Shown: positions 24,764-34,438 of the stretch, piece after piece | How positions within the stretch are numbered: the stretch's first letter is position 1 | How the letters are laid out: each line of letters begins with the position of its first letter | Source: Odoribacter laneus YIT 12061 | Lineage (GTDB): Bacteria; Bacteroidota; Bacteroidia; Bacteroidales; Marinifilaceae | Direction: 5' to 3' | NCBI RefSeq assembly: GCF_000243215.1 | Contig: NZ_JH594596.1 | Span: 247,560 to 311,559, forward strand | DNA: 64,000 nucleotides | Position numbers and translations under genes: made by a program | Notes under the pieces: generated by a model | Databases searched by the model: none | What the model was told of the DNA's origin: nothing | Seen by the model: only the letters and a program-made list of their open reading frames with translations

Positions 24764-25817
24764 TTCCGGTTAATTTACAGGTGACAATTGTATTTTTCGG
24801 GTCATTTAAGGTGAAAGATACGATTTTTACTTTTCTTCCTGCTATATCGTCTGTATTCAGCGTTAGGGTTACTTTGATTTTCTTTCCCGGTTTAATAATC
24901 GTTTTTGCGGGGACCACCGTGAGCATTTGATCGTCGGAAGTTTTTATTTTCCGGATAATCAGTTCGGATTTTCCTGCATTTTGAATATAGATTTCCTGTT
25001 TTTTGGTTGTGTTTTTTTTCAGTATGCCCAGATTTATATCTGTTTCTGAAAATACAGCTTGAGGAGCATTTTGGTAATGATTATTTTTATATTCAGAAAA
25101 ATCTTCACAAATATTGGCCACCACACCGAGAGAACCTTTGTCTCCGGTATCGGTTTGTAATTCCATTTGATCGTTTACAAATCCCCAGTCCTTTCTTTGA
25201 GCTGCATAATAAGTAATATGGATTTCTCCTTTTTCACCGCTTTTCAGGGTTTCTGGAGTTACGGAGGCTAGGATATAATTTCCGGCCGGCTGGATACTGA
25301 CTTTGACAGGACGGGTTCCTGTATTCACAATATCCATGGTTTTTTCGACAGTTGCCGTATTGTAAATACTGCCTAAATTTAGGTAATGGGAACGGGTTTT
25401 AAGGGAGCCTATGGAATGAGTATAGTCTGCATAGGGATCTGCGGCGCCGCTGAACACTTTTCCTTTGATTGTTAAAGATACAATCGCATTTTCCGCATTC
25501 GATTTTACCGTAATGGATTTCAGGAAAGAATTAGGACGGTTTTTAGGATTGAAGCTCACCTTAATACTACCTGTTTCGTTGGGGAGAATCGGTTTCCGGC
25601 TCCACTGGGGAGTGGCGCAACCGCAACTGGGCCTTACTTCTGTCAGAATCAGCGGACTATTTCCTGTATTTTTAAAAACAAAATCATAGGAGACCATTCC
25701 GCCGCTTTCACTGATATTTCCGAAATTGTGCATTGTCGTCTCGAATTCTATTTTTGCCCTTTGTCCGAATAAAAACAGGGGTAAAAGAAAAAATAACATT
25801 AAAATAACCCTTTTCAT
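24753..25817 (-). CDS. DUF1573 secreted protein (first of coupled pair)
   Basis: 354 residues from the ATG at 25817 (MKRVILMLFFLLPLFLFGQ), which begins a good signal peptide; a longer frame to 25871 adds only an Asn-rich stretch. The N-terminal DUF1573 domain carries RPSCGCATPQW and the pattern FGNISESG..VSYDFVFKNTG. The mid and C-terminal parts are two further Ig-like domains (NPKNTIVTCKLTGN ending). In the downstream partner the Cys motif sits in the last domain rather than the first, so the pair are mirror-arranged rather than simple duplicates. The gene is divergent from rpsO. Confidence 0.82.
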   Translation of the reverse strand: MKRVILMLFFLLPLFLFGQRAKIEFETTMHNFGNISESGGMVSYDFVFKNTGNSPLILTEVRPSCGCATPQWSRKPILPNETGSIKVSFNPKNRPNSFLKSITVKSNAENAIVSLTIKGKVFSGAADPYADYTHSIGSLKTRSHYLNLGSIYNTATVEKTMDIVNTGTRPVKVSIQPAGNYILASVTPETLKSGEKGEIHITYYAAQRKDWGFVNDQMELQTDTGDKGSLGVVANICEDFSEYKNNHYQNAPQAVFSETDINLGILKKNTTKKQEIYIQNAGKSELIIRKIKTSDDQMLTVVPAKTIIKPGKKIKVTLTLNTDDIAGRKVKIVSFTLNDPKNTIVTCKLTGNVQ

Positions 25818-26048
25818 TTGTTTTCCTTTATTATTGTTGTTGTTTTCTGCGAGAGTGGTGAGAGATGTCACAAAAATAGAAATAGAAAAGAAAAAAGAAA
25901 AACAGAAAGAGATGAAAAACGATAAATTAGGAATTTTTTAAGGGTAAAAACAAGAAAATCAGAAAATATCCATCGGATAAAAGAAGGGAATGAACACAGG
26001 ATACAAGAGAAATTATACAAAATAATCCTTTGTTTTCCGGAAGAAAAA

Positions 26049-26079
26049 TTGTGCCAGATAAAAATAAAGTGTATCTTTG
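26049..26079 (+). promoter_or_regulatory. rpsO promoter (TTG / TATCTTTG)
   Basis: TTG at 26049-26051 and TATCTTTG at 26072-26079 are 20 bp apart, the best full match to the Bacteroidota -33/-7 consensus in the window, 40 bp before the rpsO ATG. Confidence 0.65.
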
Positions 26080-26119
26080 CGCCGTTTAACGATATTAATT
26101 ATTTAAAGGTTTAGAAATT

Positions 26120-26389
26120 ATGTATTTAACAGCGGAAAAGAAAGAAGAGCTTTTTTCTTCATACGGGAAGTCTAATAAAGATACTGGTTCTGCCGAATCT
26201 CAGATAGCTTTATTTTCCTACCGTATCAGTCATTTAACTGAACATCTGAAGAGTAATCACAAGGATTTTGGGACACAGCGTGCCTTGATCAAGTTAGTAG
26301 GAAAACGTAGAGCATTGTTGGATTATCTGAAAAGAAAAGATATTGAAAGATATCGTTCTATCGTTAAAGCGTTGAATTTGCGTAAATAA
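26120..26389 (+). CDS. rpsO: 30S ribosomal protein S15
   Basis: 89 residues, the exact usual length. Family segments SESQIALFSYRISHLTEHLK, RALIKLVGKRRALLDYL and RYRSIVKALNLRK are all present. S15 is a primary 16S rRNA binder of the small subunit. It is followed by a strong terminator and then pnp, the conserved rpsO-pnp neighbourhood, although here each appears to be its own transcription unit. Confidence 0.98.
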   Translation: MYLTAEKKEELFSSYGKSNKDTGSAESQIALFSYRISHLTEHLKSNHKDFGTQRALIKLVGKRRALLDYLKRKDIERYRSIVKALNLRK

Positions 26390-26402
26390 GCATACGTTTC
26401 GG

Positions 26403-26435
26403 ACAAACCCGGGTTCTTCCCCGGGCTTGTTTTTA
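26403..26435 (+). terminator. rpsO rho-independent terminator
   Basis: ACAAACCCGGG / CCCGGGCTTGT stem of 11 pairs with six-base loop followed by five T, 14 bp after the rpsO stop. Confidence 0.9.
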
Positions 26436-26554
26436 TTTATACCTCCCTCCAAGCCTCCCTTGCAATTTTAATTCATCTGAACAGTTTTATTTGGGTGAGA
26501 TTGCATATCTAATAAAAGAGTTCCGTTAAAATGAATTATTTTAACTGTTAAATT

Positions 26555-28690
26555 ATGAATGTTATTGAAAAAAGTATTACGCTTCAGGACGGAAGAGTAA
26601 TTACCTTGGAAACAGGAAAGTTGGCTAAGCAAGCCGACGGTGCTGTGATGTTGAAGATGGGCAATACCATGATATTAGCGACTGTGGTATCTGCTCAGGA
26701 AGCGGGTCCGGATGTGGATTTTATGCCGTTATCGGTGGATTATAAAGAGAAGTTTTCCGCTATAGGACGTTTCCCCGGAGGATTTACCCGTAGGGAAGGA
26801 AAAGCTTCGGATTACGAAATATTGGTATCCCGTTTAATTGACCGGGCGTTGAGACCTTTATTCCCGGACGATTATCATGCAGAGACTTTTGTACAAGTGA
26901 CTTTGTATTCGGCGGATGAAGAATCAATGCCGGATTCACTGGCCGGATTGGCTGCTTCTGCTGCTATTGCCGTGAGTGATATCCCTTTTCATGGACCGAT
27001 TTCAGAAGTAAGGGTGGCCCGTATTCAGGGGGAATATGTGATCAATCCGACTTGTTCTCAGTTGAAAGAGGCGGATTTGGATATTATGGTAGGGGCTACC
27101 TACGAAAATATTATGATGGTAGAAGGGGAAATGAGTGAGGTGTCTGAAAAAGAGATGTTGGATGCCATCAAGTTTGCTCATGTAGCCATTAAAGAGCAAT
27201 GTCTGGTGCAAAAGGAATTGGCAGAAGCTGTTGGCAAAACGAAACGTACCTATTGTCATGAAGTGAATGACGAGGAATTGCGGAAAGATGTATGGGATAA
27301 ATGTTATCAGAAGGCTTACGATGTGGCCCGTCAATGCAATGCCAATAAACACCTGAGGGGAGAATTGCTGAAACAGGTAGGTGAGGAATATATGGAAACT
27401 TTACCTGAAGAAGAGAGAGAAGCTAAAAAGATGATGGTGGCCCGTTATTATCACGATGTGGAAAAAGAAGCCATGCGCCGGATGATATTGGATGAAGGTG
27501 TTCGCTTGGACGGCAGGACGACTGAGCAGATCCGGCCGATTTGGTGTGAAGTGGGCTATCTGCCTGGACCTCACGGTTCTGCTGTTTTCACCCGTGGTGA
27601 GACGCAGTCTTTGTCTACGGTTACCTTGGGAACTAAATTGGACGAGAAGATTATTGACGAAGCCACAGAAAAAGGGAAAGAACGGTTTTTGTTACATTAT
27701 AACTTCCCTCCTTTTTCTACAGGTGAAGCAAAAGCCAGCCGCGGAGTAGGACGGCGGGAAATCGGACACGGAAATTTGGCTCACCGGGCTTTGAAACGCA
27801 TGATACCGGAAGATTTTCCGTATACAGTGCGGGTGGTATCCGATATATTGGAATCCAACGGATCTTCCTCTATGGCGACTGTATGCGCAGGAACGCTGGC
27901 TTTGATGGATGCCGGTGTACCGATGAAAAAGCCGGTTACGGGGATTGCTATGGGACTGATTACAGATAAGGGATGTGAGAAATATGCGGTGCTGTCAGAT
28001 ATTCTGGGAGATGAAGATCACCTGGGAGATATGGACTTTAAAGTAACCGGAACGGTGGATGGAATTACGGCTACTCAGATGGATATAAAAGTGGACGGAC
28101 TGCCTTATGAGATTTTGGAAAAAGCTTTGGAACAAGCGAAACGGGGACGTCTACACATTATGAATATTGTCCGGGAAACCTTACCGGAACCTCGTCCGGA
28201 ATTGAAGCCGCATGCTCCCCGTATTCAGACTATTATTATCGATAAAGATCAGATTGGAGCTGTCATTGGACCTGGTGGAAAAATTATTCAGGATATTCAG
28301 GAGAAATCAGGGGCTACTGTCAATATCGAAGAGGTGGATAATAAGGGGATTATCGATATATCCGCTTCTAATGCCGAATCCATTCAGATTGCTTTAAACC
28401 GGATCAGGGCTATTGTTGCCAGACCGGAGGAAGGCGAGGTATATGAAGGGACTGTGAAATCGATTATGCCTTTTGGCGCTTTTGTGGAGATATTGCCGGG
28501 AAAAGATGGTTTACTCCATGTTTCGGAAATTGATTATAAACGTATTGAGAAGGTAGAAGATGTTTTGAAAGAAGGGGATAAAATTCAGGTGAAATTGCTG
28601 GAAATAGACAAGAAAACCGGAAAATTGCGTTTATCCCGTAAAGCGTTACTGCCGAAACCAGAGCGGAAAGAAAGCAATAAAAATAATTGA
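26555..28690 (+). CDS. pnp: Polyribonucleotide nucleotidyltransferase
   Basis: 711 residues. It has two RNase PH-like cores separated by the helical linker, with the catalytic second core containing [15 protein letters not shown] and [20 protein letters not shown]. The KH domain carries [19 protein letters not shown] (about 570-588) and the C-terminal S1 domain [20 protein letters not shown]. PNPase is a trimeric phosphorolytic 3'-5' exoribonuclease and RNA-tailing enzyme, important in Bacteroidota, which lack poly(A) polymerase of the usual type in many cases. A terminator follows directly. Confidence 0.98.
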   Translation: MNVIEKSITLQDGRVITLETGKLAKQADGAVMLKMGNTMILATVVSAQEAGPDVDFMPLSVDYKEKFSAIGRFPGGFTRREGKASDYEILVSRLIDRALRPLFPDDYHAETFVQVTLYSADEESMPDSLAGLAASAAIAVSDIPFHGPISEVRVARIQGEYVINPTCSQLKEADLDIMVGATYENIMMVEGEMSEVSEKEMLDAIKFAHVAIKEQCLVQKELAEAVGKTKRTYCHEVNDEELRKDVWDKCYQKAYDVARQCNANKHLRGELLKQVGEEYMETLPEEEREAKKMMVARYYHDVEKEAMRRMILDEGVRLDGRTTEQIRPIWCEVGYLPGPHGSAVFTRGETQSLSTVTLGTKLDEKIIDEATEKGKERFLLHYNFPPFSTGEAKASRGVGRREIGHGNLAHRALKRMIPEDFPYTVRVVSDILESNGSSSMATVCAGTLALMDAGVPMKKPVTGIAMGLITDKGCEKYAVLSDILGDEDHLGDMDFKVTGTVDGITATQMDIKVDGLPYEILEKALEQAKRGRLHIMNIVRETLPEPRPELKPHAPRIQTIIIDKDQIGAVIGPGGKIIQDIQEKSGATVNIEEVDNKGIIDISASNAESIQIALNRIRAIVARPEEGEVYEGTVKSIMPFGAFVEILPGKDGLLHVSEIDYKRIEKVEDVLKEGDKIQVKLLEIDKKTGKLRLSRKALLPKPERKESNKNN

Positions 28691-28721
28691 TTTCTTTTGC
28701 GATAAAGAAAATAACAGAAGT

Positions 28722-28747
28722 AAAAAAGAGGCGGGAGCCTCTTTTTT
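28722..28747 (+). terminator. pnp rho-independent terminator
   Basis: AAAAAAGAGGC-GGGA-GCCTCTTTTTT, perfect stem with T-tail, 32 bp after the pnp stop. Confidence 0.9.
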
Positions 28748-28823
28748 GCGTTATAAGAAATAGAATTCAACGCTATTTTAAAAGAAATCGTGTGGAATGC
28801 TAAAAGAGAAATTAAAATTAGTT

Positions 28824-28831
28824 TATCTTTG
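28824..28831 (+). promoter_or_regulatory. -7 box (TATCTTTG) for pdxA
   Basis: Perfect TAnnTTTG match 25 bp before the pdxA ATG. Confidence 0.55.
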
Positions 28832-28855
28832 TAAGCTTTAAAAAGTATTGGGAAC

Positions 28856-29959
28856 ATGGAAAACAGATTAAAAATAGGAATCTCTCACGGCGATGTGAAC
28901 GGTATTAGTTATGAGTTGATTATAAAGATGACGGCAGAAAACCGGATTTGTGAAATTTGTACACCTATACTGTATGGATCTTCTAAAGTAGCTGCTTATC
29001 ACCGAAAGACACTGAATATTGAAAATTTTAATCTGAATAGTATACAAACCCCCCAGGAGGCCAACGCGAAGCGTTGTAATGTGATCAATTGTGTAGACGA
29101 TGCTGTAAAAGTAGAGTTGGGCAAGGAAACTCAGGAAGGGGACGAAGTGGCTATGATTGCCCTGAAAGAGGCTTTGGATGCGCTGGACCAGCATGCAATA
29201 GATGCAGTGGTGGCAGCTCCTCAAAGCGTGAAGTCGTTTGGATTGGAAAATGCGTCGGGCTGTCCGGCTTTTTTGGCTGCCCGCTATGGGGTAAAAGATA
29301 CTATGCCTTTGCTGGTGGGGGCAAAAATGAAAATCGGTTTTGTGACCACCCATATCCCTTTTAAAGAGATAACTCCTCATATTACTGCTGAACATATCGG
29401 AAAGAAGCTGAAAATGCTGGACAATTGCCTGAAAAAAGATTTTACCATCCGCAAACCCAGAATTGCAGTATTAGGCTTGAATCCGCATACCGGGGAAAAT
29501 TGTACTTTTGGAGAAGAAGAACAAAATATAATTCTTCCGGCTTTGGAAAGAGCCCGGGAAAACGGAATTATGGCTTTAGGCCCCTATGCTGCTGATAATT
29601 TGTTCAGTGGTATGGAATTTGAAAAATTTGATGCGATACTGGCTTTATACCATGACCAGGGAATGATTCCTTTTAAAGCCATAGAGGGATACGAAGGTGC
29701 CGTATTAATGACGGGCTTGCCTGTGGTTTATACCTCTACCGTTACCGGTACGGCCTACGATATTGTAGGGAAGGGAGAAGCGGATGAATCTGCTTTGCGG
29801 AATGCCCTTTATCTGGCGATAGATGTATACAACAACCGCTTGCAAAATGAAGAATTGGCGACGAATCCTCTTCAGCATTATGATGTAGCCGGAAATGCGA
29901 ATGAAAGCGATATGAATGTAGAGCAGATCGCGGGTGTAAAGGAAGAGATTGAAGATTGA
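28856..29959 (+). CDS. pdxA: 4-hydroxythreonine-4-phosphate dehydrogenase
   Basis: 367 residues. N-terminal KIGISHGDVNGISYELIIK matches the GDpxGIGPE segment of the family in its Bacteroidota form. Metal-binding His residues are expected in VTTHIPFKEI and in LYHDQGMIPFK, both present; LGLNPHTGENCTFGEEE is the substrate-binding stretch. PdxA oxidises 4-phosphohydroxy-L-threonine with NAD in the deoxyxylulose-5-phosphate-dependent pathway to pyridoxal phosphate. The C-terminal 30 residues are an acidic extension. It stands as a single gene with its own promoter. A 249-bp gap without gene separates it from the convergent Hdr operon. Confidence 0.95.
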   Translation: MENRLKIGISHGDVNGISYELIIKMTAENRICEICTPILYGSSKVAAYHRKTLNIENFNLNSIQTPQEANAKRCNVINCVDDAVKVELGKETQEGDEVAMIALKEALDALDQHAIDAVVAAPQSVKSFGLENASGCPAFLAARYGVKDTMPLLVGAKMKIGFVTTHIPFKEITPHITAEHIGKKLKMLDNCLKKDFTIRKPRIAVLGLNPHTGENCTFGEEEQNIILPALERARENGIMALGPYAADNLFSGMEFEKFDAILALYHDQGMIPFKAIEGYEGAVLMTGLPVVYTSTVTGTAYDIVGKGEADESALRNALYLAIDVYNNRLQNEELATNPLQHYDVAGNANESDMNVEQIAGVKEEIED

Positions 29960-30208
29960 TTTTTCTTTCCAGACGGTTTATTCGTTTATTTGTCCGGCAG
30001 TGACTGGCAGTTCGTAAGGGGCTTCGATAATTTCTTTTTCAATACGGCAGCGATGATAAGTCGCGGGAGTTATGAAAAGGCATGGATTGCGGAAAAAGGG
30101 GCGTTTTTATGTGTATGGTAAACCTTTTCCGCACCCGAACAGCTAAGCTATACCATTTCCGGGCAAGGGAGTTTCGGAGGGGGTATTGTTATTGTCAAAG
30201 AATTTTTA

Positions 30209-31117
30209 TCAGAAATCACTTAGATTTTCAAACATAACCGTGCTCAGGTATTTCTCGGCCCGGTCCGGAAAGATCACAATGATATTCCCTTTTTCAATGC
30301 GTTCGGCAGTTTTCAGGGCTGCTACCATGGCTGCTCCGCTGCTCATCCCTGCGAAAATTCCTTCTTCGGCGATGATCCGCCGGGCCATGGCGATAGCTTC
30401 TTCACTTTCGACCATAATTTGGATGTCTATACGGGAAGGATCGTAAATGGCTGGTACGATAGCTTCTTCCATGTTTTTTAATCCTTGTATATAATGTCCT
30501 TTGATCGGGTGGGCACATACAATTTTGATGTCCGGTTTACACTGTTTTAAGAATTTGGATATGCCCATGATCGTGCCGGAAGTTCCCAGTGCGCTGACGA
30601 AATAATCGATACAGCCTTTGGTTTGTTGCCAGATTTCAAGAGCTGTATTTTCATAGTGAGCCTGATAATTTCCGGCATTTGAAAATTGATCCGGCATAAA
30701 ATATTTACCGGGATTTGCTTTCACCAGCTGGCGTGCTTTTCGAATGGCTCCGTCTGTACCTTCCGAAGCGGGGGTGAGGATGACTCTACCTCCGTAAGAA
30801 CGGATAATCTTGCGGCGTTCCACGGAAACAGCTTCACTCATTACAATCTCTACCTCGTATCCCTTTACGATGCCGATAATGGCCAGACCGATTCCAGTGT
30901 TTCCGGAAGTCGGTTCGATAATGGTTTTGCCCGGACTTAGCTTCCCTTCCTGTTCCGCCTGTTCAATCATCTGGACGGCAATCCGGTCTTTGATGCTTCC
31001 GGTAGGGTTAAAACCTTCCAGCTTTGCATAGATGTTGACGTCTTTTTTAGTACATAATCTGTTTATTCGAACCATGGGGGTATTCCCTATGGTCTCCAGG
31101 ATGTTTTGCTTTATCAT
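30209..31117 (-). CDS. cysM: Cysteine synthase (O-acetylserine sulfhydrylase), CysM-like
   Basis: 302 residues, fold type II PLP enzyme. The PLP lysine is in NPTGSIKDR (about residue 42), the substrate loop is PTSGNTGIGLA and the phosphate-binding loop is SALGTSGTIMG. The C-terminal PDRAEKYLST and overall length fit the CysM branch better than CysK, but a related sulfhydrylase specificity cannot be excluded. It makes cysteine from sulfide (or thiosulfate) and O-acetylserine. It is the last gene of the Hdr-like operon, starting 12 bp after the membrane subunit, which suggests a link between sulfur redox chemistry and assimilation. Confidence 0.9.
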   Translation of the reverse strand: MIKQNILETIGNTPMVRINRLCTKKDVNIYAKLEGFNPTGSIKDRIAVQMIEQAEQEGKLSPGKTIIEPTSGNTGIGLAIIGIVKGYEVEIVMSEAVSVERRKIIRSYGGRVILTPASEGTDGAIRKARQLVKANPGKYFMPDQFSNAGNYQAHYENTALEIWQQTKGCIDYFVSALGTSGTIMGISKFLKQCKPDIKIVCAHPIKGHYIQGLKNMEEAIVPAIYDPSRIDIQIMVESEEAIAMARRIIAEEGIFAGMSSGAAMVAALKTAERIEKGNIIVIFPDRAEKYLSTVMFENLSDF

Positions 31118-31129
31118 AAGTGTGTTTAT

Positions 31130-32896
31130 TTAGCAGGTTTCAGCCACAATTTCGGCAATATCTTTAACCGGTATTGCATCGGGTTTTTTAGCGAACGTCT
31201 TTTTACAAAGCGGACAAGCCGTCACGAGTACGTCGGGTTGATAGGACGTATAGATCCGGAGAGCATCCGTACTGATGCGGTGGCGTTGTGCTCCGGAAAT
31301 ATAAGTATTGGCCAGAGATCCTCCACAACAAAGAGAATTTTCATCATCATAGGGCGTATTTATTTTTTGACTTACCGCTTGCAGGATACGGTTGGGGGCT
31401 GCGTATACTTTGCTTCCGCGACCTAATTCGCAGGGATTGTGAAAAACCGTACGCCATTCGGAGGGGCGGGGGATTAAGTAGTGCTGTTGTATCAGATAGT
31501 CGATATATTCCGTATGATGCATGACCTGCATTTGTAATCCGTATTCTTCTTTAAATGTTTTGTAGCATATCGGACAGGAGGTGACCAGAATTTCTGCTTT
31601 TGAGGCTTGCAGGATAGCTTTGTTCTTTTCTACGATAACGGAGGCTGCATTTTGATTTCCGGAGAGAAGCATGGGACGTCCGCAACACACTCCGCCATTT
31701 TCGTCTATAAAGGTATAAGAGACACCTGCTTTTTGAAAAAGAAGGCGCATGGCCCGGATAACGCCGGGAGTAAGATGTCCCATACAACCGGCAAAATAAG
31801 CTACTTTAGCCGGGGTGAAAGGGAGTTGTTTGACGTAATTATAAGTGTCTTTGGTGATTCGGATCAGGTCCGGACGTTTACTTAAACGCAAAGCGTTGTG
31901 ACGCAGGTCTACCGGACAACTGGCTTCACAGCGTCCGCACATCAGACAATTTTCCTGTTGTACGGAATAATCTCTTCCGTGACGTATTTTTTTCAGAAAG
32001 TATACGGCTTGTGTGTCGTTCAATCCGAGGGAGGTATTCAATTGGCAACGGTCGATGCAGATTCCGCAGCGGGAGCAGGAATAAACCTGGATTTCGCTAA
32101 AGGCGTTAAATGTTTTTCCTTGGCGGATCCCCCAATTTTTGAGGAAAATATAGACTATTTCTGTGGGTATATGCATATACCGGGAGAAAGGTAATAATAG
32201 AAAAAACAACCCCAAGGCAGAGGAATAAGCCCACCAGGCGGGATAAGCTAAGGCGTCCAGCGGTAAAAATGTAGAGAAGGCATCGCCGGCCGTATGTGTG
32301 AGAAAGCTTCCTCCTCCCCGGAGTCCGCTCGTAAAACTTTCGGCTAAAAACCGTAAGGGGAAAATAAGCCATAGTACAGTCAGAATCAGTAAATCCAAAG
32401 GCCTATGGCGGGTCGCTTTTTTCAAGCCTACAATACGGGAAGAAATTCGTTTGGCTAGCGCCAGAAAAAGTCCGGACAAGATAAATAACAAAATCAGGTC
32501 CATGATAAAAGCAAAGACATTGCTGTAAGGAAAAGTTTCATTTGCCGGATGAAAATAGCGGAAAAAAATAGCGAAATAAGGAGGATTCAGAGCACTTGTA
32601 TGATAGACCATGGATTCTGTTTTCCCCATTACGATCAGCAGAAACCAACCTAAAGCAAAACACATATGCATATAGCCCAGAAAAGGATTTGTCCGGAATA
32701 TTTTATGATGTACCAGGCTTTCCAGAAAAGTTTCTTTTATCGCTTTCAGGGTTTTGACACTGAACATGCCTTTTAAAATCAGCTTCTTTTCCTGACGGGA
32801 AAAGGTTCTGATCCATCTGATGTATTTGACAATCAAAAAGATAATCAATACATTCAGGCCGATAGTAAAAGGTAGTACAAAATGATCGTAGTACAT
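31130..32896 (-). CDS. Membrane HdrD/HdrE-like fusion: cytochrome-b-type anchor plus Fe-S and two CCG domains
   Basis: 588 residues. Residues 1-250 hold about five TM segments of the NarI/HdrE-like anchor type. Two [4Fe-4S] motifs follow, CSRCGICIDRCQ (about 275) and CLMCGRCEASCPVD (about 318). Two complete cysteine-rich CCG domains come next (GCMGH..GVCCGRP..SCPICYK and NPCELG..LCCGGS..ACPLCKK), which in HdrB/HdrD bind non-cubane clusters. The protein therefore fuses quinone/haem anchor and disulfide-active module, like HdrDE, DsrMK and related menaquinol:thiol-disulfide oxidoreductases. It is fifth in a six-gene operon and is probably its membrane electron entry or exit. Confidence 0.85.
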   Translation of the reverse strand: MYYDHFVLPFTIGLNVLIIFLIVKYIRWIRTFSRQEKKLILKGMFSVKTLKAIKETFLESLVHHKIFRTNPFLGYMHMCFALGWFLLIVMGKTESMVYHTSALNPPYFAIFFRYFHPANETFPYSNVFAFIMDLILLFILSGLFLALAKRISSRIVGLKKATRHRPLDLLILTVLWLIFPLRFLAESFTSGLRGGGSFLTHTAGDAFSTFLPLDALAYPAWWAYSSALGLFFLLLPFSRYMHIPTEIVYIFLKNWGIRQGKTFNAFSEIQVYSCSRCGICIDRCQLNTSLGLNDTQAVYFLKKIRHGRDYSVQQENCLMCGRCEASCPVDLRHNALRLSKRPDLIRITKDTYNYVKQLPFTPAKVAYFAGCMGHLTPGVIRAMRLLFQKAGVSYTFIDENGGVCCGRPMLLSGNQNAASVIVEKNKAILQASKAEILVTSCPICYKTFKEEYGLQMQVMHHTEYIDYLIQQHYLIPRPSEWRTVFHNPCELGRGSKVYAAPNRILQAVSQKINTPYDDENSLCCGGSLANTYISGAQRHRISTDALRIYTSYQPDVLVTACPLCKKTFAKKPDAIPVKDIAEIVAETC

Positions 32897-32927
32897 AAAA
32901 TGTTTTCTATTGATATAAATTCTCCAT

Positions 32928-33257
32928 TTATTTTCTCAGGTATTGTATCAGCGTCAGTATCATTTTCCGGGTATCTACACCGCGGGGACATACCAGCAGA
33001 CATTTGCCGCAAAGCATACATTTCGATAAATTGTTCAAGGCTTCCTGATTTTCTCCTCTTTTTACCAGCATCTGGAGCTTACGGATATTAAATTCCGTAA
33101 GATTCCCGGCTGTACAAGTGGCGGTACAGCTTCCGCAGCCGATGCAGAGCTTGCTGCTGGGTACTTTTTCTGCCAGGTAAAGGGCAAAAGTTTTATCATT
33201 TTTATCGTAATCGATACTTCTGGTTTCCGATATTGAGTAACCCCAAAGTGTTGTCAT
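32928..33257 (-). CDS. HdrC-like 2[4Fe-4S] ferredoxin subunit
   Basis: 109 residues with two clusters, CIGCGSCTATC (about 38-48) and CMLCGKCLLVCPRGVD (about 80-95), separated by a helical NIRKLQMLVKRG segment typical of HdrC. It lies 31 bp before the membrane fusion and 9 bp after the HdrA-like gene, so it is well placed to carry electrons between the flavoprotein and the membrane subunit. Confidence 0.85.
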   Translation of the reverse strand: MTTLWGYSISETRSIDYDKNDKTFALYLAEKVPSSKLCIGCGSCTATCTAGNLTEFNIRKLQMLVKRGENQEALNNLSKCMLCGKCLLVCPRGVDTRKMILTLIQYLRK

Positions 33258-33266
33258 TCGATTTGA

Positions 33267-34298
33267 TTATTTAGAAGAGGAAATTTGTTTTAAATAAGCA
33301 GCTATTTCACAAGCGGCAGAGCGGGCATCTGTAAGGGTATCGGTCAGGTTCATCGGAGCCGTACTGCATCCGGCCAGAAAGATTCCTTTTTGATTACTTC
33401 GGTTTGTGCCGTAGTGAGGATCTGCCGATTGAATAAATCCGTTGGGGGATTGGTTCAGCGATAATTGGCGGACCGCCTCGCGGCTTCCTTCAGAGGCTTC
33501 CATGCCTATCATCAATACCATCAGATCGAGAGTCATTTTAAGCGGCTTTCCGATCAGCGTATCTTCTACCTTTATGACAAGTTGCTTGTCTAGGGTTTCG
33601 GAGGCTTCTGAAAGCCTTCCCCTGACAAATTTGATATTGTATTTTTCCTGAGCTTCGCGGTACATTTCTTCATAACCGGGCCCGAACATACGCATGTCCA
33701 TATAAAAACAGAAAATTTCAGCTTCGGGAAGCATTTCCCGGACTTCTATCGCCTGTTTTACAGCTGTAATACAACACAATTTGGAACAATGACAGTTGCC
33801 TATTTTTTCATCCCTGGATCCTACGCAATGAATAAATCCGATGCGTTTCGGATTTTTTCCCTCCGGTAGTTGAAGCAAATGATTTGAAAATAAATTTTCA
33901 AGTTCTACCGAAGTGATGACGTGATTGTATATCCCATAGCCGTACTCTTCTTTCCGCTGGGCTTCAAAGAGCTTAAAACCTGTTGTCAGCAAAAGGGCAT
34001 CTCCTTCTAGCAGTCCTTGATCGCTCAGGAGGACAGAAAAGCGTCCTGCTGCTGTTTTTTGCAAATTCCGGGCTTCTGTATTCAAATGAAGGCGGATATT
34101 CGGATGTTCCAGGTTAGCCCGTAATAACTGACCTATTTCCTGTGCGCTTTTCCTATCGGGAAAAAGCTGGTACCAATTGTTTAAATGACCGCCTGTAGTA
34201 CTTTCCTTTTCGATCAGATCTACCTGAATGCCTTCGTTTGCAAGCCTGTAAGCTGCTTCGCAGCCTGCCGGGCCTCCGCCGATAATAATTACCTTCAT
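33267..34298 (-). CDS. HdrA/QmoA-like FAD oxidoreductase, minimal form
   Basis: 343 residues, about half the length of methanogen HdrA. N-terminal VIIIGGGPAGCEAAYRLA binds FAD. The HdrA-specific cluster segment HCVGSRDEKIGNCHCSKLCC is present (about 178-197), and IFLAGCSTAPMNLTDTLTDA closes the FAD site. Ferredoxin domains of full HdrA are absent, as in QmoA. No NAD-binding or MvhD partner is nearby, so classical bifurcation cannot be claimed. It is third in the operon and predicted to pass electrons to the HdrC/HdrB and ferredoxin subunits. Confidence 0.85.
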   Translation of the reverse strand: MKVIIIGGGPAGCEAAYRLANEGIQVDLIEKESTTGGHLNNWYQLFPDRKSAQEIGQLLRANLEHPNIRLHLNTEARNLQKTAAGRFSVLLSDQGLLEGDALLLTTGFKLFEAQRKEEYGYGIYNHVITSVELENLFSNHLLQLPEGKNPKRIGFIHCVGSRDEKIGNCHCSKLCCITAVKQAIEVREMLPEAEIFCFYMDMRMFGPGYEEMYREAQEKYNIKFVRGRLSEASETLDKQLVIKVEDTLIGKPLKMTLDLMVLMIGMEASEGSREAVRQLSLNQSPNGFIQSADPHYGTNRSNQKGIFLAGCSTAPMNLTDTLTDARSAACEIAAYLKQISSSK

Positions 34299-34438
34299 GT
34301 GTATATTACAGGTTTATAGTTTCTTGATTTTCGATTTATATCGTTCTTTTGCTCGACCTCCTGACGGGGAGAGGATTGAATGTACCGGCTTTGCCGTTTT
34401 CCGATCCGCTTGCTTTGTCTGGCTTCTCCGATATTTTT

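Noticed and set aside
29960-30208. Gap after pdxA as a gene remnant or small RNA
   Set aside because: An imperfect hairpin (TGCGGAAAAAGG / CCTTTTCCGCA) is visible but no frame or consensus supports a call.
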